Below, in pieces: positions 45,666-55,026 of a DNA stretch of 64,000 nt. The translations under genes were made by a program, and so were the position numbers. The notes below the pieces were generated by a model that was given only the letters and a program-made list of their open reading frames with translations, was not told the origin of the DNA and ran no database searches. Position 1 is the first letter of the stretch. Every line of letters starts with the position of its first letter. This stretch comes from Halichoerus grypus (Eukaryota > Chordata > Mammalia > Carnivora > Phocidae): positions 152,261,793 to 152,325,792 of the forward strand of contig NC_135717.1 in assembly GCF_964656455.1 (NCBI RefSeq), read 5' to 3'.

Positions 45666-45880
45666 TTTTTTTTTTTTTTAATTTTTTTTTAAAGATTTTA
45701 TTTATTTATTTGAGAGAGAGAGAGAATGAGAGAGAGAGAGAGCATGAGAGGGGGAGGGTCAGAGGTAGAAGCAGACTCCTTGCTGAACAGGGAGTTTGAT
45801 GCGGGACTCGATCCCAGGACTCCAGGATCATGACCTGAGCTGAAGGCAGTGGCTTAACTGAATGAGCCACCCAGGCGCCC
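45666..45880 (-). mobile_element. CAN SINE, cluster member 2
   Basis: T-rich start directly after member 1; ends GCCACCCAGGCGCCC before the second CTCTAGTAGATT at 45881. Confidence 0.93.
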
Positions 45881-45892
45881 CTCTAGTAGATT

Positions 45893-46086
45893 TTTTTTTA
45901 AGATTTATTTATTTGAGAGAGAGAGCATGTGTGCGTGGTGGGGAGGGGAGCCAAGAGACTCTCAAGCCAACTCCCTGCTGAGCATGCGTGGAACCTGGCA
46001 TGGGGCTCTATCTCACAACCCTGAGAACATGACCTGAGCCAAAATCAAGAGTCAGATGCTTAACCAACTGAGCCACCCAGGCACCC
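45893..46086 (-). mobile_element. CAN SINE, cluster member 3
   Basis: Ends GCCACCCAGGCACCC before the third CTCTAGTAGATT at 46087; more diverged body. Confidence 0.93.
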
Positions 46087-46442
46087 CTCTAGTAGATTGT
46101 TTATAAGGGTGTGGAAAGACCCCTTAGAAAGGAGAATTGGAGACATCATAGAGCTCTCTGGGAGCTTAGACACATTAACTCATACCAGAATACAGCATTG
46201 TTACTGGGAAACTTCTTGCCTCAGCCAAGTCTAAAATTAATTCCTTTTCAAGCAACAGGTATTTACTAAAACTGCTTTTGTTGTATTCTTTCTGTTCCTC
46301 TTTCCTGGTTCCAGACAGTTTCTGCCCCTACACCTGGATTTTGATTTATAAACTATGACCAGCTCATGACTATAATATCTTATTCTTGAACCCTGCACCT
46401 GGGTTGTTGACAGCGTTACCTCATTCCAACTTTGCCTCTTTC

Positions 46443-46641
46443 TTTTTTTTTTTTTTTTTTTAAGATTTTATTTGACAGAGAGAGACACAGCAAGAGAGGG
46501 AACACAAGCAGGGGGAGTGGGAGGGGGAGAAGCAGACTCCCTGCTGAGCAGGGAGCCCGACGCGGGGCTCGATCCCAGGACCCTGGGACCATGACCTGAG
46601 CCGAAGGCGGACGCTTAACGACTGAGCCACCCAGGCGCCCC
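46443..46641 (-). mobile_element. CAN SINE
   Basis: T20 start and intact GCCACCCAGGCGCCCC end; body close to consensus (CGACGCGGGGCTCGATCCC), so probably young. Confidence 0.95.
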
Positions 46642-47665
46642 TGCCTCTAACTTTCTAACAACAGATCCAGACTCCTCTTGTCCTTGTCTGGGTGAGTCCA
46701 TTTCATGTAGCAGTTCTTAATCCTTTTGAGGAGCTCCTTGAAAATGTATGAAAGCTATGAACTTACCCACTCCAAAAAAAGAAAAAAAAAATGTACATAT
46801 ATACACAAACACACAAAGATTTGCATTCAATTTCAAGAGGTTCACGATCCTATAGAGGCCACTTTTAAGGGGCTTCTGCTGATAGTAACCTATAGTGTAA
46901 AAAAACAAAACCAAAAATAACCCACAAAACAATGCAATCTATATAATCTAGGATAAATCTTTATACCCACCAATGAATAACTTCCTTTCAACTTTTAGAT
47001 AGAAGGGAGAAAGATAAACTCAGCTATCCAGAACCAAATTAATAAACTGATATGGTTCTTTCTAATCCTGATTAGCTAAGTTTCTAAACAGTCACAAAAG
47101 TTCAAAGACCTCCCCTGTTTCAGTCATTACAAACAGATGTAATTCATTCTTGGTGGAGTTTGAGAAAAGCTAGTGCTTGTCTTTATCACTTCCAAGATTT
47201 TTCTTCTAAAAAATCACGAAAGTAATATATGTACATTGAAGAAATGCTGGAAAGTGAGGAAAAGCATACATAAGAGTTTTAAATCACCTCCAATCCTAGC
47301 ACTAAAGATACCCAATTGTCAATATTTTAATGGACAAATTTCCAGTCTTTTTTAATTCATATTTTTTAGATTGCCAGAATACCTTTCCTTCAAGTTCTCC
47401 TTCAAGTTCAAATTCTCCTTTTATATAAGAACCTGTTGTACATTCAAAGACTTAGTTCAATCTTTAGGGGCATAAGAAACTTCTAGATTACCTAAGACAT
47501 GCCCCAGGTCTATACATTTCTGGGCTCTGACTACAAATTCACCTGCCACCTTCTTCATCTATACACAGCATGGACTGTAGCTGAAGGCAAGGTATCTATC
47601 AGATTGCTATTGTGATTGTGTCTTCTGGTTATTAGCTCTGCCATCAATGCTTGTAATTGTGATGA
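46642..47665. other. Unique, with possible ancient LINE at 47195-47345
   Basis: AAGTAATATATGTACATTGA, then TAAATCACCTCCAATCCTAG resembles old LINE sequence; nothing supports a gene. Confidence 0.4.
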
Positions 47666-47669
47666 TAAG

Positions 47670-47880
47670 TACAGTTTTGAAATTCTGCTGCCTGAGTTGA
47701 ACACTTGGCTCTACCTTCTAATTTTGTGAACTGGACAAGTTATATAACTCATCTTGCCTCAGTATTCTCATTGTAAAATGGGCATGTTGGTGGAGAATAA
47801 ACGAGTTAATATCTATAAAGTATGAGGACACAGGGTGTCACCTTGGAAGCACTGAGGAGATGCTATCATTATTATTCTTT
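47670..47880 (+). repeat. MIR
   Basis: TTCTGCTGCCTGAGTTGAAC, CTCAGTATTCTCATTGTAAA and ATGGGCATGTTGG, then ATGCTATCATTATTATTC: near full length. Confidence 0.88.
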
Positions 47881-48019
47881 ATACATTGTTGTTATCCTTT
47901 CCCATGTTTCCTGGTTTGTCAGTTCTGTTCTCTCCCTGTTGGTCCAGCCACCTAGTCCACCGTACCCTAGCAAATTCTCCCTATTCTTAAATGATTTTGC
48001 CTCGGAGTTTTTCAAGTAC

Positions 48020-48170
48020 ATTCCTTTATTCAGTTGATACTTTTTGAGAATGACTATGTGCAGGCCCTACAACTGGCCTTAGATATAGCAGAGGCCTCTG
48101 CCCTCAACTGTTTGGAATCTCCTGGGAGCAACAGATAAAAAAATAAAATGAAAAGAGTATTTATAATACC
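48020..48170 (-). repeat. L2 3' end fragment
   Basis: TTTATTCAGTTGATACTTTT, then GACTATGTGCAGGCCCTACA. Confidence 0.7.
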
Positions 48171-48700
48171 GAGTGACGAGTGTGACCATGGATGAAGTAC
48201 AGGGGACAGAAACAGGGACTGCAACCAGACTTTGCAGCAGAAGGGAAATTATGCCTCCTAAAGGAAGGGTCTCTAAATGGAGTCCTGAAGCAGGAGTTAG
48301 GCAAAGAGGGGTGAGAGCCAGAGAGAAAGGTTATGTTTGAAAAATAAGGGATTTGACTATGAGCTCTAAGATCCCTTCCAGTTCAAAAACTATAGGACTC
48401 TGCTGTCTACCTGATATGGAAATCCACCTGACCCTTCCCACTATGTCCATCACTGGCCTAAGTCCCTGCCAAATGTGATTTTAGTTGGAGGGAGAAAAAA
48501 GGATAGTTTTGGAAAAAGCATAAGCTCCCATTAATGCTCAGTAAAGCAGCCACACTTTTTTCACTGATATGTACAATTGATGTTCCTCAATATTATGTCA
48601 AATGCTATAAAAACTGTGCTTCTAAAAAGTCTCCTCTCCCAACCAAATCACCAGCTCTAACTCCCACCTAAAGAGAAATTCTACAGTTCTTTGTGTAGCT
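48171..48700. other. No recognisable feature
   Basis: Unique DNA possibly including more antisense L2 (GGTCTCTAAATGGAGTCCTG). Confidence 0.4.
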
Positions 48701-48704
48701 ACTT

Positions 48705-49010
48705 GCTATAGACTGAATGTTTGTGTTGCTTTAAAATTCATCTGTTGAAATCCAAACCCCAATGTGATGGTATTAGAAAGTGGGCCTTTAAGAGATGATT
48801 AAGTCACAAGGGCAGAGCCCGCATGAATGGGATTAGTGCCCTTACAAGAAACTACGGGGTGCTCCCTCTCCCTTTCCACCTTGTGAGGACACAAGGAACC
48901 AGGAAGCATCTATGAATGAGGAAGTGAGTTCTCAGCACATGCTGAATCTGCCAGCATCTTGATCTTGGACTTTCCAATCTCCAAAACTGTGAGAAATAAA
49001 TGTCAGGTTC
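48705..49010 (+). mobile_element. MaLR LTR (MLT1/MST type)
   Basis: GCTATAGACTGAATGTTTGT, CCAATGTGATGGTATTAGAA, ATGGGATTAGTGCCCTTACA and CTTGATCTTGGACTTTCCAA. Confidence 0.9.
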
Positions 49011-49129
49011 TGAGGACTGAGTTGATCATATTCCTCAGTTAGGGTAAATACATATAATTTTATATATATAGCCCCAAACCAAAACAAACAAAAATCAAGG
49101 ACAGATTTAAAAATCAGCATAAATAGCCA

Positions 49130-49175
49130 GAGAGAGAGAGAGAGAGAGGAGACAGAGGGAAACGGAGAGAGATTG
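49130..49175 (+). repeat. (GA)n run
   Basis: Short purine microsatellite. Confidence 0.85.
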
Positions 49176-49427
49176 ATTGTATTTGCATTTTCTATACAGG
49201 AATATGATACATGATATAGTAACTATGCCAGAAGAAGAAATCAGCAACATACATCTACGGATTGCCTCATAGCCTATAATTGAGCTAAAGTATCACTGGA
49301 TCACCTGGCTTTCGGCCCTCCTAGGGCTTGTAGTCTAGTTCTAAGAATGAAATTCTGTTTCACCACACAAGGATGAATGCTGATAAATCAATCACTATTA
49401 AATTTTCACATAGAAATAACCATTAAG

Positions 49428-49632
49428 GGATGCCTGGGTGGCTCAGTCAGTTAAGCGTCTGCCTTCAGCTCAGGTCATGATCCCAGGGTCCTGGGATCGA
49501 GTCCCGCATCGGGCTCCCTGCTCAGCAGGGAGTCTGCTTCTCCTTCTGCCTGCCGCTCCCCCTGCTTGTGCCTGCCCTCTCTCTCTCTCTGACAAATAAA
49601 AAAATAAAATCTTTAAAAAAAAAAAAAAAAAG
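49428..49632 (+). mobile_element. CAN SINE
   Basis: Head GGGATGCCTGGGTGGCTCAG, near-consensus body and long A-tail; AACCATTAA flanks. Confidence 0.95.
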
Positions 49633-49969
49633 AACCATTAAATTTTTTTCAATTCATGAAATAATATTGGTCACAACTTTTTGCACAGGTGAGTAATTTT
49701 TATGTCCTATTTCTCTATTTTATATTTTATAAAAACATTGCATAACTTGCAAACTGCACTTTTGGTTATTCTAACCATTCTAGAATCTAATACTTATATC
49801 ATGAGTGTGTACAGCTTCTTTCTAACAGAGATTCATTTCCATGCCCCATGAAATATAAAACATTTCTCTTCTCCTCCTTTCGGTTTCCTTCCTCTCCTCC
49901 ATTTTCCTAATGGCTTACAACCTCAACAACAATCAGCTCATGGCCTCTCTAGTTTCCTCCACACTCCCA

Positions 49970-50260
49970 ACCCATCTTCCCTGCTCCAACAACCCAGATT
50001 ATTTTGAAGGAAGTCTCAGACATCATATCACTTCAGCTCTGAATATTTTAGTATATATCTCTAAGAGGTAAGGAGTTCTCTTTTCAAACATCATCATAGC
50101 CCCTCAAAATAACAACAGTTGCTTAATATCATAAACCAGCGTTCACATCCCCTAATTGCCCTATGTCTTTTTTCTTGTTTATTTTTCATTTGTTTTAATC
50201 TATATCAAAACAAGGTCCATACATTACAATTGAGTAACATGTCTCTTATGGGCAAACATT
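49970..50260 (-). mobile_element. Probable L1M-type fragment
   Basis: GATTATTTTGAAGGAAGTCT, then TTAATATCATAAACCAG and AAGGTCCATACATTACAATT recall an old LINE in antisense. Family not certain. Confidence 0.5.
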
Positions 50261-50479
50261 CTTTTTTTTTGCTTTTCTCCTCAAATGAAAATAGCAGAAT
50301 TGTTATGTAGCAAAAAGAAGCAATTCTGAATGAAGCAGGAGTTTAAAATGCTGTCCTGAAGAAGGTGGTGAAAATGTCTAGTCACTGCCTTTGCTGAGGA
50401 GATAAGCACTTGGCATACCTTTCCCTGAATGATAAAGAAGGAAAGTGGGAGCTGTGCTTCCCGGTAAACATTTTTATTA

Positions 50480-50900
50480 CCCACCTAGAACTGCACGTAA
50501 ACATGATGCATGTGAAACAAAGTGCTCTGCAGTTAATAGGAATTGAGGAAATAGAAAATGAGTTGAAAATCTGAAAATCAATCTTTACTTCGATGAAAGA
50601 GAAGCTTATAAACAGGCAAACCAGTCTCTTTTAAAGTCTTGCTAATGCTGCTTGCATTAATCCTTTTTAGGATTTTTAATCCTAAAGCTTTAGTTTATTG
50701 CTTATTCCATTCTAATCTGTGCCTTTTGTAAAAGAAACAAAATCACTTTAGATGACATGAAATTGTAATCAAGACTTCCACTTCCATTTTGTACTAGAAG
50801 AGCTTCTCTTACCATCCTACCTTAAACAAAGCTCCTTTTTCATTTTAAAATGGAAAGAAATCCCAGTGTCAGAACATAACACATACAAAATAATTACCAT
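50480..50900. promoter_or_regulatory. Repeat-free AT-rich block with K50-homeodomain site cluster
   Basis: Holds TAATCC at 50658-50663 and 50677-50682 and GGATT at 50670-50674. The last two form a perfect palindrome of 8-bp arms TTAGGATT / AATCCTAA with a 3-base spacer. OTX, PITX, CRX and GSC proteins bind TAATCC. It lies about 3.9 kb upstream of NUDT4; regulatory function is inferred. Confidence 0.3.
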
Positions 50901-50934
50901 GTAATAAAAGAGGCAAGACAAGCTTACAGTGATA

Positions 50935-51125
50935 CAGTGCAGGAGTTAAGAATATTGGCTGTAAAGAGAGAAAGGCCATCCCTGTTTCTTTGCCTGTAAA
51001 ATGGGGACGATAAATAGTAGCTGTCTCATAATGCTGCTGTTGGGATTATTCAAATATGATCATGACAAACACCCAGCAGTGAGTAACATTCAGTAATGAC
51101 TAGCTATTATTATCATTGGAAAGAC
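50935..51125 (+). repeat. MIR
   Basis: CAGTGCAGGAGTTAAGAATA, TTGCCTGTAAAATGGGGACG and GTCTCATAATGCTGCTGTTG. Confidence 0.88.
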
Positions 51126-51189
51126 ATAGGAAGGGATGATTTGTCATGATCAGTTTTACCTTGAGAGATAGAACTTACTTTATGGTAAC

Positions 51190-51371
51190 GTTGTGAGTCA
51201 ATTACAAGAGAAGGCCGCAAGCTCCCTGCACGGCACCCCTATTGCACTGCCTCCCATAAAAAGACCCCAGGAAAAGAAGTACCCTGGAGAGAGAATGTTA
51301 GTTCTCCTCTCTGATGGCTCCAAGTATTTGAAAATAGTACAGGAAATGGCTCCGTGTGTAATAAGTTCCAG
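51190..51371 (+). other. Exon-like stretch ending at CAG|GTAAGA
   Basis: A 60-codon open stretch is followed by a strong splice-donor match at 51372. The peptide is not one that I recognise and the acceptor side is weak. It could be a noncoding-RNA exon or chance. Confidence 0.15.
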
Positions 51372-51984
51372 GTAAGACAACATTGTGCTTAGTGCACTAA
51401 ACAGATTAACCTGAAATTGGACTCTGATCCCCAAGGAAACCGGCCGGTGTAGCCCAGTCCTTACTGGCCCTGCAGAGGAAAAACAACCTCATGTCTATCT
51501 CAACTGTGATCTGGCTGGATATGATCTAAGCTTTGAACGGTGCCTAAGCGCATTTCAAATGCATAATACCTGTTAGACAATACTAAGCAGGGAGCTTTGG
51601 GCTGGGGTGTGCACCCTACTACTGAGGAACTGACACAGGAAAATGAAGATCCAGCATTGTAATTCAGCCTTTCTCTATTCTATCATTTTTAGTCAGACAA
51701 AAATTTCCTTTTCTCTTAGGTATTTCTCAAATAATTGCAAAAACTAACTCAATAAATAAATAAACTAACAAAAAAGTAGGGGGTGGTTATTTATAGAATA
51801 GCATTCTTCCGTTCAAATCATTTGTTGCAAAATTCCTTTTAAAACCCTTCCCTCACAACTCACAGCCCTTTCCACGCACCTGGCCCTCTGCGTTATTCCT
51901 CTACTCCCTGAGGAAACATAGGAGAAGGATAGATCTCCAAAGAAAATGTCCTTATTAATAATATCCTATGTTTAAATGCTTTAT

Positions 51985-52130
51985 AGTCTTAAAGCACCCT
52001 CAGATTCACTGTGGTCTTGTGCAAGATGGTATAAATGACATTATATCTATTTGACAGGTGAGAAAAGTTACATTTAGTGATTGGTGCAGGTGAGACCTGA
52101 ACTCAAGATCTTTTCAACCAAATGCAACCG
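51985..52130 (-). repeat. MIR fragment
   Basis: TATCTATTTGACAGGTGAGA, then GTGAGACCTGAACTCAAGAT in decayed antisense MIR. Confidence 0.6.
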
Positions 52131-52935
52131 TCTGGAACCTGAAGCAAGCGGCCCCATGCTCATGCTCACCAGTTTTCTGTGCCAGTTTTTCCTCCCTTCA
52201 GTGAGTCTGTTCCAGCCATCTTCCTCTTTCCTCCTCAGTTAATTCTGATTCATGCCTCACCTCATGTAATTACTAAATGGGAAAGATTTGAGTAGATCAA
52301 CATCCAATCAACTAATATTCACTGAACACAAAATAGAAGCTAGACCTTTAAAGCAGAGGGAAACTTAATGTTCTTTATCATTTAAAAAGACCATGGTGAG
52401 ATTAATCATTTTATCAATTTGAACCAATTATCTTAAAATAATACTTGCATATTAGCCAAAATGGAGCCCCTAGCTACATGTGTTCGGTCCCTGTTTATAA
52501 ATCGGGAAATAAACTTCAGGCAGCTTCTGTAAGAACGCTAAGGCTTGGAAAATGTCCCTGCACGGACCTGATAAGCTTTCCAATTGTGCCATGGTAAAAA
52601 TCTCATTTCTTAAATCACTTATTCAACATTAACTCATTGTACAAACTTGCATCTGCCTGGCCCTGGAGATAAGAAGATGATGAAGTTAGATGCAGCGGTC
52701 ATGAACCTGGAGGTCAGAATCTAGAACAGGAAGACCAGTGCCCTACTCTGGACTCTCCAAGGGACCCCAGGCTGGGAATAGTCAGGCCTCACAGCCCTCT
52801 GGGCCAGAGGTGGAACCCAGCTACCCCCACCCCCTCTGCAGCCACACGGGCCTTTACTCATTTCTCCTTGCTCCTTCTCCCACTGGACTCTACATATGTC
52901 CCAGTTCCCTCGGCCTTGAAAGTTCACCAGGCTCT
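52131..52935. other. No recognisable feature
   Basis: Becomes GC-richer after 52680; opposed 68-69-codon frames at 52721-52947 look compositional. Confidence 0.4.
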
Positions 52936-52939
52936 TGGT

Positions 52940-53215
52940 GGCCTTAGCTCCCCCTCCTCTGGCCCTTGACCAAAACCTTGACCTCCTGCCTCAGGAAGCC
53001 TTTCCTGACTTGCAGGTCTGGTCATATCTCCCTGGGAAACCCTCCACCACCTTCAACCTTATCACATTTGTAGTTTTACATGTACTTGTGTGATTGTTTG
53101 ATATCTGACTATATCTGCTCTCAGGTGCCTAAGATCCTGGAAGGGCAGGGGCTGGTTTTAGATGCCAGTGTCTGGCACACAGTAGGCCCTCTAGGAATGA
53201 AAACCGAAGAGTCAC
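52940..53215 (+). repeat. L2 3' region
   Basis: CAGGAAGCCTTTCCTGACTT, then CAACCTTATCACATTTGTAG and GTGTCTGGCACACAGTAGGC follow L2 to its 3' end. Confidence 0.82.
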
Positions 53216-53939
53216 ACGTGCCTGGAACTAAGTAGCCTGGGCTCTGTGGAGGGGGCAGGATAGATTGGGTTGGCTTCCTGAACACCGGGGGCCTCCTGGC
53301 TCCAACCTTAAAACGTGGGTGACATTCTGAAATGGAAAGGTTGTTCGTCCCAAGTCCCCAGAAGGCTTGAAACTCCCAGACAGCAGAAATCCTACTCTAT
53401 TTAGCGTGTGGCTCCAGTACCTAGCTGTGCCTGTTACTTAGCATGAAATGCAAGCGCAAAACACTTCGTAAATACTAGCCATTGCCAGTATTAATGAATA
53501 CATTCCGGAGCGTGGGACAAAGTGGAAGATGTTACCCATAGCTTCAAAGAAATATTCAAGCTCGAACGGACTCTTGAGAGAATACAAACGACCCCCTAAC
53601 CAAAGACTTAAAAAGGAAATGTGCCTTCTCTCTTTCCTCTGGAAAACAAACAAAACCCCTAAAACCCTCCAAACGAACCCTCTTAACCAACGTCTTCCCC
53701 TTTCTGGGCCTTCACCCTCTCGTCCCCCCGCACCTCACGGGCGAATTCGGCACGTCAGTCACTGCGGAGACTGCCATCGCTGCGATGCCTCCAGGCATTT
53801 CCTGACCGGGGTGCAACTTTTTGTGAGGATGTACGTAGTTGGACCTCCTCGCCTGGAGATGATATTTAAGGTCTCCATGGGGCAGGTAGCAGTGTTTATA
53901 AACAGGGAGGGAGGGGTCTTTGCCTCTTCCTACTCACGG
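53216..53939. other. NUDT4 upstream flank
   Basis: Repeat-free approach to the CpG island; TTTATAAA at 53895-53902 is TATA-like but has no exon attached. Distal promoter elements may be here. Confidence 0.4.
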
Positions 53940-54093
53940 GTTCTTTGGCGGGCTACCGCCAGCCCGCGCTCGGACGCAGCCCCAGCCCCTCAGGCCCCGA
54001 GGCACCCACGCTGCCGCGCGGCCGAGACCCCGCCCCCCGCCGCCCCTCCCCCGCCGCAACGGTTCCCGGCACGCAGGCGCTGGGGCGCGCGCA

Positions 54094-54117
54094 GGGCGGG
54101 GCGCGCGGAGGCGGGGC
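54094..54117. promoter_or_regulatory. Two Sp1-type GC boxes
   Basis: GGGCGGGGC at 54094-54102 and GAGGCGGGGC at 54108-54117 match the Sp/KLF GC-box consensus. They lie 14-37 bases upstream of the TATA-like element, a usual proximal promoter position. Confidence 0.55.
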
Positions 54118-54130
54118 TGCGCGGGCCCAC

Positions 54131-54140
54131 TTAAATATAG
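54131..54140 (+). promoter_or_regulatory. TATA-like element, NUDT4 core promoter
   Basis: TTAAATATAG stands alone as an AT island inside nearly pure GC sequence and sits directly downstream of two GC boxes. It would place transcription start near 54160-54175, consistent with a 5' UTR of about 420 nt. The match to the TATA consensus is imperfect, so this is an inference from position and composition. Confidence 0.5.
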
Positions 54141-54167
54141 GGGCGGTGGGGGCGGCGCGAAGCCGCT

Positions 54168-54589
54168 GCGGCGCTGCTGCCTAGACGCCGCGAGTTCTCA
54201 TAACTGTCTTCTTGTGGCGCGAGCCTCGAGCCTCGCTCTTCCCCCGGCGGCGACGGCGACGGAGACTGCGTTGCCGGCAGCAGCAGCAGCAGGAGGGAGC
54301 GGAGGCGAGCGGGCGGCGGGCTCCATGGAGAGCGGCGGACGCCCGGGCAGAGGCGGTGTTTCCTCTCCGGCACCCGGGCTGCAGTGACCGGCGCTTGCGC
54401 CCTGCCCCACGTCGAAGCGGCCACCGGCCCCGGGACTGACCGGCCTCGCTGCCACTCCCCGCGCCGCCGCCTCGCCTCCCGGCGCCTCTGTGCCCCGACT
54501 CGCCCGCGACCCAACTCCCAGGCGGGGTGGCGGCGGCCGGGTCCCCGCGGCGGCGGCCGGAGCAGCAGCGGCAGCAAGAGCCCGCCTCT
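54168..54589 (+). other. NUDT4: NUDT4 5' UTR (start estimated)
   Basis: GC-rich leader of roughly 420 nt between the inferred transcription start and the start codon. The 5' edge is inferred from the TATA-like element at 54131-54140 plus about 30 bases; no transcript evidence is available. It contains a CAG/GCAGCAG run near 54278-54293, exactly one upstream ATG (54325) and an in-frame TGA (54437) ahead of the main ORF. No splice donor as good as GTGAGG at 54689 was seen in it, so the leader is probably one exon. Confidence 0.7.
54325..54387 (+). promoter_or_regulatory. Upstream ORF in NUDT4 5' UTR (20 codons)
   Basis: The only ATG between the inferred transcription start and the NUDT4 start opens a 20-codon frame, MESGGRPGRGGVSSPAPGLQ, closed by TGA at 54385-54387, about 200 nt before the main start. 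Its context has T at -3 and G at +4, a moderate Kozak match. It is in a different frame from NUDT4 and does not overlap it, so reinitiation or leaky scanning would be needed. A role in translational control is inference. The peptide matches no family that I recognise. Confidence 0.6.
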
Positions 54590-54688
54590 ATGATGAAGTT
54601 CAAGCCCAACCAGACGCGGACCTATGACCGCGAGGGCTTCAAGAAGCGGGCGGCGTGCCTGTGCTTCCGGAGCGAGCAGGAGGACGAG
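54590..54688 (+). CDS. NUDT4: NUDT4 (DIPP2) coding exon 1, partial gene
   Basis: First coding exon, 33 codons, ending in phase 0 at a GTGAGG splice donor. The peptide begins MMKFKPNQTRTYDREGFKKR and continues AACLCFRSEQEDE, which I recognise as the N-terminus of diphosphoinositol polyphosphate phosphohydrolase 2. The paralogue NUDT3 differs here (MMKLKSNQTRTYDGDGYKKR), so NUDT4 is the better call. The enzyme removes a phosphate from diphosphoinositol polyphosphates such as PP-InsP5 and also cleaves diadenosine polyphosphates; it belongs to the Nudix hydrolases. This exon carries only the N-terminal beta-strand region; the Nudix box (GX5EX7REUXEEXGU) is encoded downstream of the window. An in-frame TGA at 54437-54439 with no ATG between it and 54590 fixes the start. 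The first ATG has T at -3 and A at +4; the adjacent second ATG has A at -3, so initiation may use either methionine. The exon is intact, and flanking CpG island, 5' UTR and donor argue against a processed copy. Confidence 0.96.
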
Positions 54689-54743
54689 GTGAGGGCCTCC
54701 AGCGCGCTCTGTGCCCTCCGCGGCGGGGGCGCCGGAGCAGGCC

Positions 54744-54779
54744 GGGGGGGCGGGGGGCCGGGGCCGGCCAGGGTGGGGG
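54744..54779 (+). other. Predicted G-quadruplex run at start of intron 1
   Basis: Runs of 7, 6, 4, 3 and 5 guanines separated by 1-7 bases on the coding strand satisfy the G3+N1-7 rule. The run lies 56 bases downstream of the exon 1 donor, where RNA G4 or R-loop formation could affect transcription. Function is inferred. Confidence 0.6.
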
Positions 54780-54847
54780 TCCTTGCCCTTCCCCTTCCTC
54801 GCCCGACCCTTCTTCTGGCTCCGGGGCTGGGAGGGATTAGTTAGCCC

Positions 54848-55026
54848 CCTCCTTCTTTCCCTCCCTCCCTCCCTCCCTCCCTCCCTCCCTCCTTCCTTCC
54901 CTCCCTCCTTCCTTCCCTCCCTCCCTCCCTCCCTCCCTCCCTCCCTCCCTCCTTCCTTCCCTCCCTCCTTCCTTCCTTCCCTCCCTCCTTCCTTCCTTCC
55001 TCCTTCCTTCCTTTCTTCCTTTCTCT
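54848..55026 (+). repeat. (CCCT)n/(CCTT)n polypyrimidine tract
   Basis: About 175 bases of almost uninterrupted pyrimidine built from CCCT and CCTT units, in NUDT4 intron 1. The complementary strand is the matching GGGA/GGAA purine tract. Reading frames through it give low-complexity proline/serine/leucine or glycine/arginine/lysine peptides and should not be called genes. Length is likely variable between individuals. Confidence 0.95.

Larger units (their letters stand above)
53940..54840. promoter_or_regulatory. NUDT4: CpG island at the NUDT4 promoter
   Basis: About 900 bases with very high GC content and abundant CpG, in contrast to the AT-rich, CpG-poor flanks. It spans the core promoter, the 5' UTR, coding exon 1 and the first 150 bases of intron 1. 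This fits a broadly expressed gene. Open frames on the minus strand here (up to about 300 codons) are expected from GC-rich DNA and are not supported as genes. A divergent antisense transcript is possible but not shown by the sequence. Confidence 0.93.

Noticed and set aside
53529..54387. Plus-strand ORFs of 201 and 155 codons upstream of NUDT4
   Set aside because: Explained by high GC and scarcity of stops in the promoter; largely upstream of the inferred transcription start.
54590..54688. NUDT3 or a processed NUDT4 pseudogene
   Set aside because: Residues F4, P6, R14-E15 and F17 fit NUDT4, not NUDT3. A donor site, intron and CpG island promoter rule against a retrocopy.
54527..54844. 105-codon frame containing NUDT4 exon 1 extended both ways
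   Set aside because: It begins at GTG, not ATG, and reads through the GTGAGG donor. Only 54590-54688 matches DIPP2.
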